This document shows positions 27,261 to 36,027 of a stretch of 64,000 nt of DNA, in pieces. The stretch comes from CAJQQY01 sp045106765 (GTDB taxonomy: Bacteria > Bacteroidota > Bacteroidia > Chitinophagales > Saprospiraceae). A program made the position numbers and the translations under genes. The stretch's first letter is position 1. The number at the start of each line of letters is the position of its first letter. The stretch is from NCBI GenBank assembly GCA_045106765.1, contig JBGCFD010000190.1:68918-132917 (forward strand), in the 5' to 3' direction. The notes under the pieces are model-generated. The model was not told the origin of the DNA and ran no database searches. It saw only the letters and a program-made list of their open reading frames with translations.

Positions 27261-28373
27261 ATGAGAAGAACGATAGCTATAAATATATTAGTCCTTGCAG
27301 CAATGTTGATTGTCATTAACATTTTGTCTCATTTTATTTTACAAATCTACTATTGGAATCGAGAAAAAACAGCAGCTACTCTTCCTGCGATGACTAATGA
27401 AAATTATAGCCAAATAAGAAAGGAATTTAATCAACTAGAAACTGAATATCAGCCTTTTATTGCATGGAAAAGAAAGCCGGTCAAAAAAGAATTTACTAAT
27501 ATTGATGTGAATGGAAATCGACTGACCAAAAATTCAAATTCCAAATCAAAAAAAGTAATTCGATTTTTTGGTGGATCTACGATGTGGGGCGCAGGAGTGG
27601 AAGATGCTAATACAATTCCTTCTCGCTTTGGAAAATGTACAGATGAATATAGCATTGTGAACCACGGAGGAACTGGATTTAACTCTAGGCAAAGTTTGGC
27701 TCTTTTTACAAATTTGATGGTTAAAGATGATTCAACTAATATGGTTGTATTCTATGATGGAGTAAATGATGTAGCAGATCTGTGTATCAAAAAAATGAGT
27801 ATTCCAGGACATGGGAGAGAAGTGCAAATGAGAAATGAATTGACAACTATCAATAGCACGGGGAGTTATTTTCGAGGAAAAGATGGAATATTTAACTTGT
27901 CAAAACAATTGCTTTCAAAGGTTTTTATCCAAAATACAGCACTATTAATTCAAGGAGTTGTTGGTAGATATTTTAAAAAATCATTGCCTGACCCATATTG
28001 TTGCCAAACCGAATTAGAGCGTGCAATTCAAGTGGCAAATCATTTACTCAATACTTGGAAGGTGGCTCATCAAATAGCAGAGGCAAATGGTATTCAGTTC
28101 ATTGCGATTCTGCAACCAAATCTTTTTGTAGGAAATGTGGAAAATGATTATTTAAACTTAGAAAGAAGAGGTTCCTTAGGAAAAAATTTTGAAGCGGTTT
28201 ATCCAATTTTAAAGAAAAAAATAGAAACTTATGATTGGATATATGATTTCACAGAAATTTTTGATGACAAAAAAGAACCGTTGTATTTTGATTTTTGTCA
28301 TGTAAATAAACAGGGAAACGAAATCATTGCTAAGCAAATTTGCGAAATTCTTGACGACTTAAATTCGAAATAG
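27261..28373 (+). CDS. Membrane-anchored SGNH hydrolase
   Basis: A 370-aa protein with one N-terminal transmembrane helix (residues about 6-30) and an extracytoplasmic SGNH fold. Block I is FFGGSTMWGAG (nucleophile Ser), block II lies around HGGTGFNSRQS, block III is YDGVNDV (Gly-x-Asn-Asp), and block V is DFCHVNKQGNEIIA (Asp ... His). Such enzymes move or remove acyl groups on surface sugars. The flippase gene begins one base after its stop, so it probably modifies a repeat unit of the polymer exported by that flippase. Confidence 0.82.
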   Translation: MRRTIAINILVLAAMLIVINILSHFILQIYYWNREKTAATLPAMTNENYSQIRKEFNQLETEYQPFIAWKRKPVKKEFTNIDVNGNRLTKNSNSKSKKVIRFFGGSTMWGAGVEDANTIPSRFGKCTDEYSIVNHGGTGFNSRQSLALFTNLMVKDDSTNMVVFYDGVNDVADLCIKKMSIPGHGREVQMRNELTTINSTGSYFRGKDGIFNLSKQLLSKVFIQNTALLIQGVVGRYFKKSLPDPYCCQTELERAIQVANHLLNTWKVAHQIAEANGIQFIAILQPNLFVGNVENDYLNLERRGSLGKNFEAVYPILKKKIETYDWIYDFTEIFDDKKEPLYFDFCHVNKQGNEIIAKQICEILDDLNSK

Positions 28374-28374
28374 A

Positions 28375-29841
28375 TTGTCGGCCATAATAAATAAAACGAT
28401 ACATGGTTTAAGTTGGAATTTTAAATCCCAAATGATCACTCAAGGAATTAATTTCTTGGTGGCATTTTTATTAATGCTCTATTTGGTTCCAGAAGATTTT
28501 GGGAAATTTGCCATGGTGTTTGTAGTGGTAAGATTTTTTCAAATAATCCGAGAAGCAGGTTTTACCGTTGCCATAATTCAAAAAAAAGAATTGACCCAAT
28601 CCTCTTTATCTACGGCATTTTGGTTTCAAATTTTACTAGCTGTTTTTATAGGAGGACTTTTATTTTATTCCGGAAATTTATTCAATAGTTTTTATGAAGA
28701 AACAGTTTTAAATCAAATTTCATTTTGGTTAAGTCTTGATTTTATTTTAGGCTCATTTGGATTAGTACCAACTGCTTTACTTCGAAAGGAATTAAAATTT
28801 AAAGCACTCTTTAAAATACATCTAGTTGCAATAATTATTTCGTCAACTGTTGGAATTGGGATGGCTTTAGGAGGAATGGGATACCTTAGTTTGGTTGGAA
28901 AGATTTTATCATGGACCGTAATTACAAGTTTTGGAAATTTCCTTTTCATCCAATGGAAACCTCAATTTCAATTTTCCATAAAAGAACTTAAAAGCCTACT
29001 TAGATTAGGACTTCCTGATACTGGAAATTATATTTTATGGTACCTAACAATGAATACCGATGATTTTTTTATTGGAAGAGTCATTGGAGCTTCCTCCTTA
29101 GGATATTATAATCGTGCGTATAATATTATGCTATTGCCTTTGCTCAATATTTCTTCTGTTTTGCAAAGTGTTTTATTTTCTACGTGGTCAAAAATACAAG
29201 ATGATCAATCACGAATCAATAGAATGTATCTTCTCGTTTCAGGAATAATTGCTCTCCTCGCTTGTCCAACAATGATCCTTTTAGCAGTATTTTCAGAACC
29301 GATAATAAATTTAATCTTTGGAACAAATTGGTTACCTATGGCGACTACTTTATGTATCCTAAGTATCATCGGAATGTTCCAAAGTGTAAGTGCTTTACTT
29401 GGTGTGATTTATATTGTTTTTGATAAAAATAGTTTAGCATTTAAAATCAATTTAATAGCTAGTACTTTTACCATCGCTCTAATTATTTGGTCCGTTTATG
29501 TTTTTCGATCAATAGAAGTAACGGCACTCGTTTATGGAATTGCTACCTTGATTAGACTTTTTCCAACGTATTATTTTGCGAGTAAAACAATGGGCTTACC
29601 AACTAAACAACTAGTTAGTCCGATTATTTTTCCATTTATTTTTTCTATAATTATTGGAATTTTTGGATGGTTTTTATTTCAAATACTTCCCTTTGAAACG
29701 CTGATCTTGAAACTTATTTTTTCTCTAGTTTTCAGTAGCTTATTATATTTTATATTGTGTTGGACTTTTAAGATTCCTCCATTTATGGATCTTTTGAAAG
29801 CGATAAAAAAATATAGAATTGAAATAAAAAAAGAGCTCTAG
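28375..29841 (+). CDS. Lipid-linked oligosaccharide flippase (Wzx/polysaccharide transporter)
   Basis: A 488-aa membrane protein with about 12-14 transmembrane segments, of the MOP/PST family. The N-terminus GLSWNFKSQMITQGINFLVAFLLMLYLVPEDFGKFAMV and the motif SLGYYNRAYNIMLLPLLNI are typical of Wzx-like transporters (the WzxC type). It starts with TTG at 28375, one base after the SGNH gene, with no alternative ATG nearby. It would flip undecaprenyl-linked repeat units across the inner membrane for the Wzy-like polymerase encoded at 19297-20622. Its stop codon is part of an inverted repeat that closes the operon. Confidence 0.88.
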   Translation: MSAIINKTIHGLSWNFKSQMITQGINFLVAFLLMLYLVPEDFGKFAMVFVVVRFFQIIREAGFTVAIIQKKELTQSSLSTAFWFQILLAVFIGGLLFYSGNLFNSFYEETVLNQISFWLSLDFILGSFGLVPTALLRKELKFKALFKIHLVAIIISSTVGIGMALGGMGYLSLVGKILSWTVITSFGNFLFIQWKPQFQFSIKELKSLLRLGLPDTGNYILWYLTMNTDDFFIGRVIGASSLGYYNRAYNIMLLPLLNISSVLQSVLFSTWSKIQDDQSRINRMYLLVSGIIALLACPTMILLAVFSEPIINLIFGTNWLPMATTLCILSIIGMFQSVSALLGVIYIVFDKNSLAFKINLIASTFTIALIIWSVYVFRSIEVTALVYGIATLIRLFPTYYFASKTMGLPTKQLVSPIIFPFIFSIIIGIFGWFLFQILPFETLILKLIFSLVFSSLLYFILCWTFKIPPFMDLLKAIKKYRIEIKKEL

Positions 29842-29900
29842 ACAAATCCTGTAAAACTCCTACGAGTTTTCCATACATACGCACATAGGAGATTTGTCTA
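29839..29900. terminator. Nested inverted repeat between convergent genes
   Basis: The outer arms TAGACAAATC (29839-29848) and complement (29891-29900) enclose an inner hairpin AAAACTC (29853-29859) with 29864-29870. The outer left arm contains the flippase stop codon. It serves as the end for both convergent genes. The outer arm shares GATTTGTCTA with the hairpin at 12329. Confidence 0.6.
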
Positions 29901-29920
29901 TGAATTTAAAATTAGATGAT

Positions 29921-30853
29921 CTATTTTATTTTAGGATAACCTGTTATTCTTTTTATTGGGTAAAGGAGCAATATTTTCAAATAAGTTTTCCAATGATAAA
30001 ATTTTGGATCTTCTTTTAAAGCTCTTTTTAAAAGTGCCCACACAACGCTGTAATTTCCATAAAGTATAGAACCAAGTGCATGAGTAGAATAATTTTTTGA
30101 AACGATATATTTTTGGGTATGTGGAGGAAGAAAAGGGTTGACCAAATCGCCATAATTTTTGAAAAGATGTTTCATTGATTTTACACTTTGTTCTGCTCTT
30201 TTTATCGTATCCATTTGCGTGTAAATGGTGATAGAACTCATGATGTCATGTCGGATATAAATATAAGTATAATCAGGCAGTTGAATAAAAGGATACTTTG
30301 CAAAAACCCTAAGAATAAAATGAGTATCCTCCCAGGGTTCGGTTCCAGCTATAAATAAATCATCTTGAAAAAATTCAATTGGTACACATAAAGTAACCGA
30401 TCCACAAAAATTGAAAGCAGCCCAGTTTAGAGGATTTCCATCTTTTTTTTTATCGTAAAAAGGCCCTTTGGATGTGCCTTCAGCTCGCTTATAAAAAAGA
30501 GCAGTTCTTAAAATTTTGGAAGGGTAATTATTTTCTGATAAGTATTTATAAAAAGCCGTTAAATGATTGTCAAGGTAATAATCATCGTCATCTAAAAAAC
30601 AAATATATTTTCCGATTGAATTTTTTACGCCAGTATTTCTTGCTTCACTTAATTTTTTATTTTTTTGATAAACATATTTTATTCTTGAATCTTTAAAATC
30701 TTGGACGATGAATTTAGTGTTGTCTGTAGAACCATCATCGACAATAACTAATTCCCAATTATCAAACTTTTGATCAATTACACTTTTGATGGCAATTCGT
30801 AGTAAATTGGCTCTATTATATGTTGGAATGATTACAGAAAAAAGAGGATTCAT
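29921..30853 (-). CDS. GT2-family glycosyltransferase
   Basis: A 310-aa inverting GT-A glycosyltransferase. The N-terminus SVIIPTYNRANLLRIAIKSVI, the nucleotide-binding VDDGSTDNT and the metal-binding DDDDYY in ICFLDDDDYYLDN identify the family. It adds a sugar to a lipid-linked intermediate in the cytoplasm. The donor cannot be told from sequence. It lies alone on the minus strand, convergent with the flippase gene and divergent from the next glycosyltransferase gene. Confidence 0.92.
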   Translation of the reverse strand: MNPLFSVIIPTYNRANLLRIAIKSVIDQKFDNWELVIVDDGSTDNTKFIVQDFKDSRIKYVYQKNKKLSEARNTGVKNSIGKYICFLDDDDYYLDNHLTAFYKYLSENNYPSKILRTALFYKRAEGTSKGPFYDKKKDGNPLNWAAFNFCGSVTLCVPIEFFQDDLFIAGTEPWEDTHFILRVFAKYPFIQLPDYTYIYIRHDIMSSITIYTQMDTIKRAEQSVKSMKHLFKNYGDLVNPFLPPHTQKYIVSKNYSTHALGSILYGNYSVVWALLKRALKEDPKFYHWKTYLKILLLYPIKRITGYPKIK

Positions 30854-30922
30854 TTAAAAGAGATTCAATGAAAAAAGAACAAACTTAGCGTTTTTTATTT
30901 TGGAAAAATACAGATAGTTTTA

Positions 30923-32107
30923 ATGATGATTGACAAATCGAAATTGGAGAAAAGAAAAATTGCTTTAGTTGAATTATATGGGCACAGCGAGGTGCTATAT
31001 AATTTATTTAAATTATTAAAAAATGATTTTGAATTAACCATTTTTACGACTCAAAAAATTTATGTGGATGCGCAAGATTATTTTGAAACAGAATTGCACG
31101 ATTGGCAAATAAAATCTTCTTCCACTTCGATTGAATCATTTGTAAAAGAGCATTTAGAAAAATTAAATACTCAGGATGTTTTAATTTTTACTACGTTGAT
31201 TTCGTCTATTAAATTTTTTGCGACAATTGATTTTCGACCTTTAACCATTGTCACCACTCATAATATTAATGCATCATTTAATTTCAATAATTCTATTTGG
31301 TTGGATAAATCATCTGTTCAAAATTATTTTTTTGATGCTCTTAGATTTTTAAGATCGAAGATTCAGAGAGATGTTTTTTTTAGGAAAAGATTATTTCAAA
31401 AGGTTGATTTTATTTCATGTTCAAGTAAAAATCTATCGAAATATGCGAAGACAATTTCACCCGATTTTTCCTCTAAAATATTATACCTATTCCCTTTTTC
31501 TTTTTTTGAGAACCATAAAAAAGTGGAAAATCAGGATGAAATAATTATTAGCATTCCTGGAAGTGTGACGAATAGATTGAGAGATTATGAGATCGTATTT
31601 GAAGCGTTGGAAGAGTTGATTCCTAATTTGAGTAAAAAAATAAAATTGCAACTTTTAGGTATTTCAAATAATAAAGTAAATGCCAAATTAAGCAACTTAG
31701 AAAGTGAAAATTTTCAACTCATTTCTTTTAACAGACCTTTATCTCAAAAAGAATTTGATCACTATTTGAAGCGAACAGACTTTATCATTTTGCCGATCAA
31801 AAAATATAAAAGATTTGGAATTGTTAGAGAAGAATATGGAAAGTCAACCATCTCAGGTGGTGTCAATGATATAGTTAGATTTGGAATTCCTACACTTCTT
31901 ATTGATTCGTATAAAGTTGAAAAATCATTTTCTACTTTGGTTTCAACATTTAGAAATAAAACAGACTTGGTGGAACAAATGACCGATTGGATTAAAAACT
32001 CAAAACATGAGGAAATTAGAGAAAAAGCTATTCCTGAATTAGAAAAAATAAATGAAGAAAATACTCGAATTGAATTAGTGAAACGAATTGAAAATCTATT
32101 AAGTTAA
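30923..32107 (+). CDS. Putative GT-B glycosyltransferase
   Basis: A 394-aa protein that I place in the GT-B glycosyltransferases from layout rather than from a firm motif. The N-terminal half has a Rossmann-like start (KIALVELYGHSEVLYNLFKLL) and TTHNINASF. The second half contains IISIPGSVTNRLRDYEIVFEALEEL and a late stretch with FIILPIKKYKRFG and GIPTLL, comparable to the donor site of GT4 enzymes. No classical EX7E motif is obvious. A FkbM methyltransferase gene begins 2 bp after its stop, so the two form an operon within the polysaccharide locus. Confidence 0.65.
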   Translation: MMIDKSKLEKRKIALVELYGHSEVLYNLFKLLKNDFELTIFTTQKIYVDAQDYFETELHDWQIKSSSTSIESFVKEHLEKLNTQDVLIFTTLISSIKFFATIDFRPLTIVTTHNINASFNFNNSIWLDKSSVQNYFFDALRFLRSKIQRDVFFRKRLFQKVDFISCSSKNLSKYAKTISPDFSSKILYLFPFSFFENHKKVENQDEIIISIPGSVTNRLRDYEIVFEALEELIPNLSKKIKLQLLGISNNKVNAKLSNLESENFQLISFNRPLSQKEFDHYLKRTDFIILPIKKYKRFGIVREEYGKSTISGGVNDIVRFGIPTLLIDSYKVEKSFSTLVSTFRNKTDLVEQMTDWIKNSKHEEIREKAIPELEKINEENTRIELVKRIENLLS

Positions 32108-32109
32108 TT

Positions 32110-32931
32110 ATGCAAATAAGGCAACGAATTAGAAACTTCCTAGAATCATTTGATCTTTATTTTAAAATAAAGTATTCAAATTTTTACATAAAAAATATTC
32201 AGAGAAAGCATGATTCTACTCATCCGATTTTAAAATTAGAAAAAGCATATTATTTATCATTGATTAAGAATATCAAAAAAAATAAAAAGGTCATCTTTGA
32301 TGTGGGAGCCAATGAAGGATTTATTTCGTCTTTTTTTTTGGATGAAAATTTTAAAGTCATTGCGATTGAACCTGATCCTCGGAATCAAAAAATATTGGCA
32401 GCAAGGTTTCATCATAAAGAACATTTTAAATTGATTAAAAAAGGAGTGAGCGATGAGGAAAAAATAGCTCCTTTTTTTATTCATAATAGAAATTCTTCTC
32501 TCAACACTTTTAGTTCAAAATGGAAAGAAAGTATTGAATCAAGAAACATAGATGAAGGTTTTTCAGCGCATCAAAAATTTATCGAACTCATCACTTTAGA
32601 TCAAATAATTAAACAAAGAGGTATTCCTTCATTTATTAAAATTGATGTAGAAGGGCATGAGCTAGAAGTCATAAATGGATTGAATGTAAAAGTTCCGTTG
32701 ATAAGTTTTGAAGCTAACCTTCCTGAATTTAAAGAAGAGACAATTTTGATTATTAACCAATTGGAACAAATATGTGAAGAGAGTGATTTTAATTTTTCTA
32801 TTAAATATGAATTAGTCTTTTCAAAATTTGTGAATAGGTCAAAATTAGAAGAAGAACTAAATAAAATTAATGAGGAAGTCTGTTTGGAAATTATTTGTAG
32901 GATGTCGAATTATGCTCAATTTTTTAATTGA
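32110..32931 (+). CDS. FkbM-family methyltransferase
   Basis: A 273-aa SAM-dependent methyltransferase. The SAM site is VIFDVGANEGFISSFFL (about residues 59-76), followed by the acidic VIAIEPDPRNQ, and the FkbM-specific KIDVEGHELEVINGL near residue 180. FkbM-type enzymes in polysaccharide loci O-methylate sugars. It follows the putative glycosyltransferase by 2 bp and its last 16 bp overlap the end of the convergent FemAB-like gene. Confidence 0.9.
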   Translation: MQIRQRIRNFLESFDLYFKIKYSNFYIKNIQRKHDSTHPILKLEKAYYLSLIKNIKKNKKVIFDVGANEGFISSFFLDENFKVIAIEPDPRNQKILAARFHHKEHFKLIKKGVSDEEKIAPFFIHNRNSSLNTFSSKWKESIESRNIDEGFSAHQKFIELITLDQIIKQRGIPSFIKIDVEGHELEVINGLNVKVPLISFEANLPEFKEETILIINQLEQICEESDFNFSIKYELVFSKFVNRSKLEEELNKINEEVCLEIICRMSNYAQFFN

Positions 32932-33854
32932 AAAATAATTTCCAATAGTTTCGACTCAAACTTTTTCACTCTAAAATAAGGAACTTGCTTTCCTCCAAAA
33001 TTCCTCCTCACTCTTGTAATTGGTTCAATCACACTTCCCATAAAATCAAATCGTTTTTTGCCCAAAACTTCCTTTGCATATTTTATCGCATGCCAAACGA
33101 TTAAACTTCCTGCGCCACTATTTCTAAATTCAGGATCATCTCCAGCCATCACAAAATAAGCGGTGTCTTCATCCCAAATTAAATAAACTACTGAATGAAT
33201 TTGATTTTTTTTATCAACAGCAAAAAACATGATCCGAGTATTTTGGATACTCATGGCATCATCATATTTTTTTAAAAAATCAAAAGAAAAAGGGGAGGAG
33301 AGTCCCTGTCGAGTAAAAGTCTTTTCATGGACGTAAAAAAAATCTTCTAAACTTCGATCTGAAATAATACGGATTAATTTTTCAGCTTTTGGAAGCTTAT
33401 TATTACGATAATCGGAATCAATGTTTTGGTAAATTTTTTCTAAATTTTCTTCCAAATCTATCAAAAAACTATATCGCACGGTTGCCTCAAAACCTTCCCA
33501 ATAAAATGGCAACCAGTTTTTAATTGAAAGAGGAAAATTTTGTTCAAAGAGATCAAATGAGGGAAGTTGCTTAATTAAAGCACGCATCAATTTTTCTTGC
33601 TGCTTGAAGGAGCGAAATTTTTTAGTAAAATAAGGACCTAAATAAGGAGTAATTAAAGGCATTCTTGACAACGAAAAACCAAACTGTTTCTCTCTTAAAA
33701 TAGGCATAGTTGCCGCAATCTCATTTCCTTTGGTAATCATCAAAATGTCCCATCCTTTTTCACCACAAATTGCATCCAAATACCAAGATTGCGAAAAAAG
33801 CGGAATCTCTTTTTCTTTTTTACAAAATTGATAATATGCCTCTTTGTTGGTCAT
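32916..33854 (-). CDS. FemAB/GNAT-like acyltransferase
   Basis: A 312-aa protein of the GNAT fold with two related halves, as in FemAB or BioF2-like transferases. Typical pieces are LFSQSWYLDAICGEKGWDIL near the start, a middle ISDRSLEDFFYVHEKTFTRQG, and a C-terminal acyl-CoA-fold stretch AYFVMAGDDPEFRNSGAGSLIVWHAIKYA. Such proteins near sugar genes often attach amino acids or acyl groups to amino sugars, for example to a WlbC-type 3-amino group, although WlbB is present for acetylation. Convergent overlap of 16 bp with the FkbM gene. Confidence 0.75.
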   Translation of the reverse strand: MTNKEAYYQFCKKEKEIPLFSQSWYLDAICGEKGWDILMITKGNEIAATMPILREKQFGFSLSRMPLITPYLGPYFTKKFRSFKQQEKLMRALIKQLPSFDLFEQNFPLSIKNWLPFYWEGFEATVRYSFLIDLEENLEKIYQNIDSDYRNNKLPKAEKLIRIISDRSLEDFFYVHEKTFTRQGLSSPFSFDFLKKYDDAMSIQNTRIMFFAVDKKNQIHSVVYLIWDEDTAYFVMAGDDPEFRNSGAGSLIVWHAIKYAKEVLGKKRFDFMGSVIEPITRVRRNFGGKQVPYFRVKKFESKLLEIIFQLKN

Positions 33855-33998
33855 TTATATAAAATAATAAAATATAATTCTGACTTTTTTATTGAAAAAA
33901 TTTAATCTAAAAAACTAACTTGTGAAAGGGTTGAAGATTGAATGAGGTAAAAGTTAGAGAAAAAATTAATGCGAAAATTTCGTTTTATTCAAATAATG

Positions 33999-34121
33999 AG
34001 TAAATTTGTTACTCGAAATCGTGTGTTATTTAACAAATTACGATTTTCCAAATAGAAATTACTTTGATGATTATTGATAGTAAGAGCAACCAGCGAAATC
34101 CTTTCGCTGGTTTTCTTTATT
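33999..34121 (+). ncRNA. Candidate small RNA with intrinsic terminator
   Basis: The 267-bp gap between minus-strand genes holds, on the plus strand, an exact -7 match TAAATTTG (34001-34008), a hairpin with AAATCGT and ACGATTT arms, and then a strong hairpin AACCAGCGAAA (34088-34098) with 34102-34112 followed by TTCTTTATTTT. The T-rich tail is on the plus strand, where no protein gene precedes it. The predicted transcript is about 105 nt. The hairpin may instead be a weak terminator for the minus-strand region, so confidence is low. Confidence 0.3.
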
Positions 34122-35090
34122 TTAGCCTCTATTGAATGGATGTTTTGATAATGGAATTTTTGCTAATGGATGATAATCTCCGACTAATCCAATTGGTGTT
34201 TTGTGTCGAATATCATAAACTGTTTCAATCGCTCTTCTCGCCAATCCAATTCTAAATCCATTTCCTTTTAAAATCTCTTCGTAACTGCGAGTGTGCAGTT
34301 CGGTAAATCCACCACTAAATTCAAATTCTTGACTTTCGATTTGAATAGATCGATAGGTTCGAAGTCCTTTTTCTTTGATGTGTTCTGGAATCAAGTCATA
34401 ATTAATGCCTAAAAACCATCGAACATTAGCTCGTTCTAATTCTAAAAAACCAGCAGCTCGATCATGCTCATGAACATGAACTGTACTCTTTTTTACATCA
34501 CCAAAAATCCAAGAAAGCATATCATAAAAATGCACGCCAATATTGGTCGCAATTCCTCCAGACTTACTTTTATCCCCTTTCCAACTTGCGTAATACCAAT
34601 TACCTCGGGAAGTCAAATAAGTCAAATCAATATCGAAAATTTTATCCTTTGGTGCTTTGTCAACTTGCTCCTTTAGTTCAATGACACTTTTATGCAATCG
34701 CAATTGTAGAATATTATAAATCTTTTTTCCAGACTCTTTTTCTGATTCTTCGAGCGCATCAATATTCCAAGGATTGAGAACAATTGGTTTTTCGCAAATT
34801 ACATCTGCGCCATTTCTTAATCCAAATCGGATATGCGAATCGTGCAAATAATTGGGCGAACAAATGCTCACAAAATCAATCTTATCGTCCTTTCTTCTTA
34901 GTTTTTCAAGGTGACGATCAAAGCGTTCAAATTCTGTAAAAAAAGCAGATTTTGGAAAATAACTATCAATCACACCCACCGAGTCAGAAGTGTCTAAGGC
35001 AGCTACTAAATTATTATTGGTATCTTTTATCGCACGCATATGTCGAGGAGCGATATATCCTGCTGCGCCAATCAATGCAAATTTTTTCAT
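34122..35090 (-). CDS. wlbA: UDP-GlcNAcA 3-dehydrogenase, WlbA/WbpB type
   Basis: A 322-aa Gfo/Idh/MocA oxidoreductase. The N-terminus FALIGAAGYIAPRHMRAIKDT is characteristic of WlbA/WbpB rather than of generic family members. The EKP motif has catalytic Lys101, and the active-site histidine is His187 in TNIGVHFYDM. WlbA oxidises UDP-GlcNAc-uronate at C3 to the keto sugar that WlbC then aminates. The wlbB homologue is 50 bp upstream on the same strand, so the two are co-transcribed. The partner aminotransferase and epimerase genes lie 15-19 kb away on the other strand. Confidence 0.92.
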   Translation of the reverse strand: MKKFALIGAAGYIAPRHMRAIKDTNNNLVAALDTSDSVGVIDSYFPKSAFFTEFERFDRHLEKLRRKDDKIDFVSICSPNYLHDSHIRFGLRNGADVICEKPIVLNPWNIDALEESEKESGKKIYNILQLRLHKSVIELKEQVDKAPKDKIFDIDLTYLTSRGNWYYASWKGDKSKSGGIATNIGVHFYDMLSWIFGDVKKSTVHVHEHDRAAGFLELERANVRWFLGINYDLIPEHIKEKGLRTYRSIQIESQEFEFSGGFTELHTRSYEEILKGNGFRIGLARRAIETVYDIRHKTPIGLVGDYHPLAKIPLSKHPFNRG

Positions 35091-35140
35091 GAATTATTTT
35101 TATTAAATGTACTTGTTACTCCAAGTGACTGATTACCAAA

Positions 35141-35725
35141 TCAACCGATTAACTTACTCACTTTTTTTTCTTTCATGCGATATTTCTCTCCATTTCCGGG
35201 GCAAGTGGCGATGCCGTTTTCGTCAAAAGTAAGTCGTTCGCCATGCTCGCTGATCCAACCAATTTGTCGGGCAGGAACACCTACCATGAGTGCGTAATCT
35301 GGCACCTCAGTTTTGATGACAGCCCCTGCTCCAATAAACGCATATTGACCGATGTTGTTGCCGCAAACGATGGTGGCATTAGCTCCAATGGAAGCTCCTT
35401 TTTTGACAATCGTTTGTAGGTATTCATCTTTTCTAATTACGCTACTTCGAGGATTATAAACATTGGTAAAAACCATCGATGGCCCAAGAAAAACATCATC
35501 TTCACAAAATACACCTTCATAGATGGAGACATTATTCTGCACCTTGACATTGTTTCCTAAGATAACTTTGGAAGCCACAAAAACATTTTGCCCTAAGCTA
35601 CAACCTTTACCGATTTTGCAATTAGGCATCACGTGGCTAAAGTGCCATATTTTTGTTCCCTCTCCGATTTCGCAGCCATCATCAACATAGGCTGATTCGT
35701 GGGTGAAATAATTTTTAGTGGACAT
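35141..35725 (-). CDS. wlbB: Sugar 3-N-acetyltransferase, WlbB/WbpD type
   Basis: A 194-aa left-handed beta-helix acyltransferase. Hexapeptide repeats run through most of the protein (GEGTKIWHFSHV, KIGKGCSLGQNVFV, NNVKVQNNVSIYEGV, SIGANATIV, IGQYAFIGAGAVI), ending in VPDYALMVGVPARQIGWIS. The HFSHVMPN and EGVFCEDDVFLGPSMVFTNVYNPRS segments are typical of WlbB/WbpD, which acetylate the 3-amino group of UDP-GlcNAc3NA. First gene of the wlbB-wlbA pair. A 16-bp inverted repeat lies 29 bp upstream of the start. Confidence 0.92.
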   Translation of the reverse strand: MSTKNYFTHESAYVDDGCEIGEGTKIWHFSHVMPNCKIGKGCSLGQNVFVASKVILGNNVKVQNNVSIYEGVFCEDDVFLGPSMVFTNVYNPRSSVIRKDEYLQTIVKKGASIGANATIVCGNNIGQYAFIGAGAVIKTEVPDYALMVGVPARQIGWISEHGERLTFDENGIATCPGNGEKYRMKEKKVSKLIG

Positions 35726-35753
35726 TTATTGATCGGTATTTATTTTAATTAAA

Positions 35754-35789
35754 AATTCTAAAACGGTCAATTGTGACTGTTTTAGAATT
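35754..35789. promoter_or_regulatory. 16-bp inverted repeat upstream of wlbB
   Basis: Arms AATTCTAAAACGGTCA (35754-35769) and 35774-35789 pair with one mismatch around a 4-nt loop. Being 29 bp before the wlbB start, it is either an operator or a leader hairpin. The rest of the 302-bp gap to the methyltransferase gene shows no gene; it holds a degenerate GCTACTTTTG / GAAAAAAGTAC hairpin near 35872-35905. Confidence 0.5.
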
Positions 35790-36027
35790 GCTACAAATGT
35801 AGGGAGATTTTTTTTGGAAATTGAAGTCCTTGAGATGAATGTTGATTTGGGATTCTATGGAATTTTCGCTTTGCTACTTTTGTTTTTTGATGAAAAAAGT
35901 ACCTTATCTTAATTCCATATAACTGTTTAGTATTTCAAGGAGTATTAGAATTTATTCTAAATGAAATCGTATAGTGGATCGTAAAACATCTAACGTTCAA
36001 CGTCCATCGAATAAAGTCTATTGTTTT

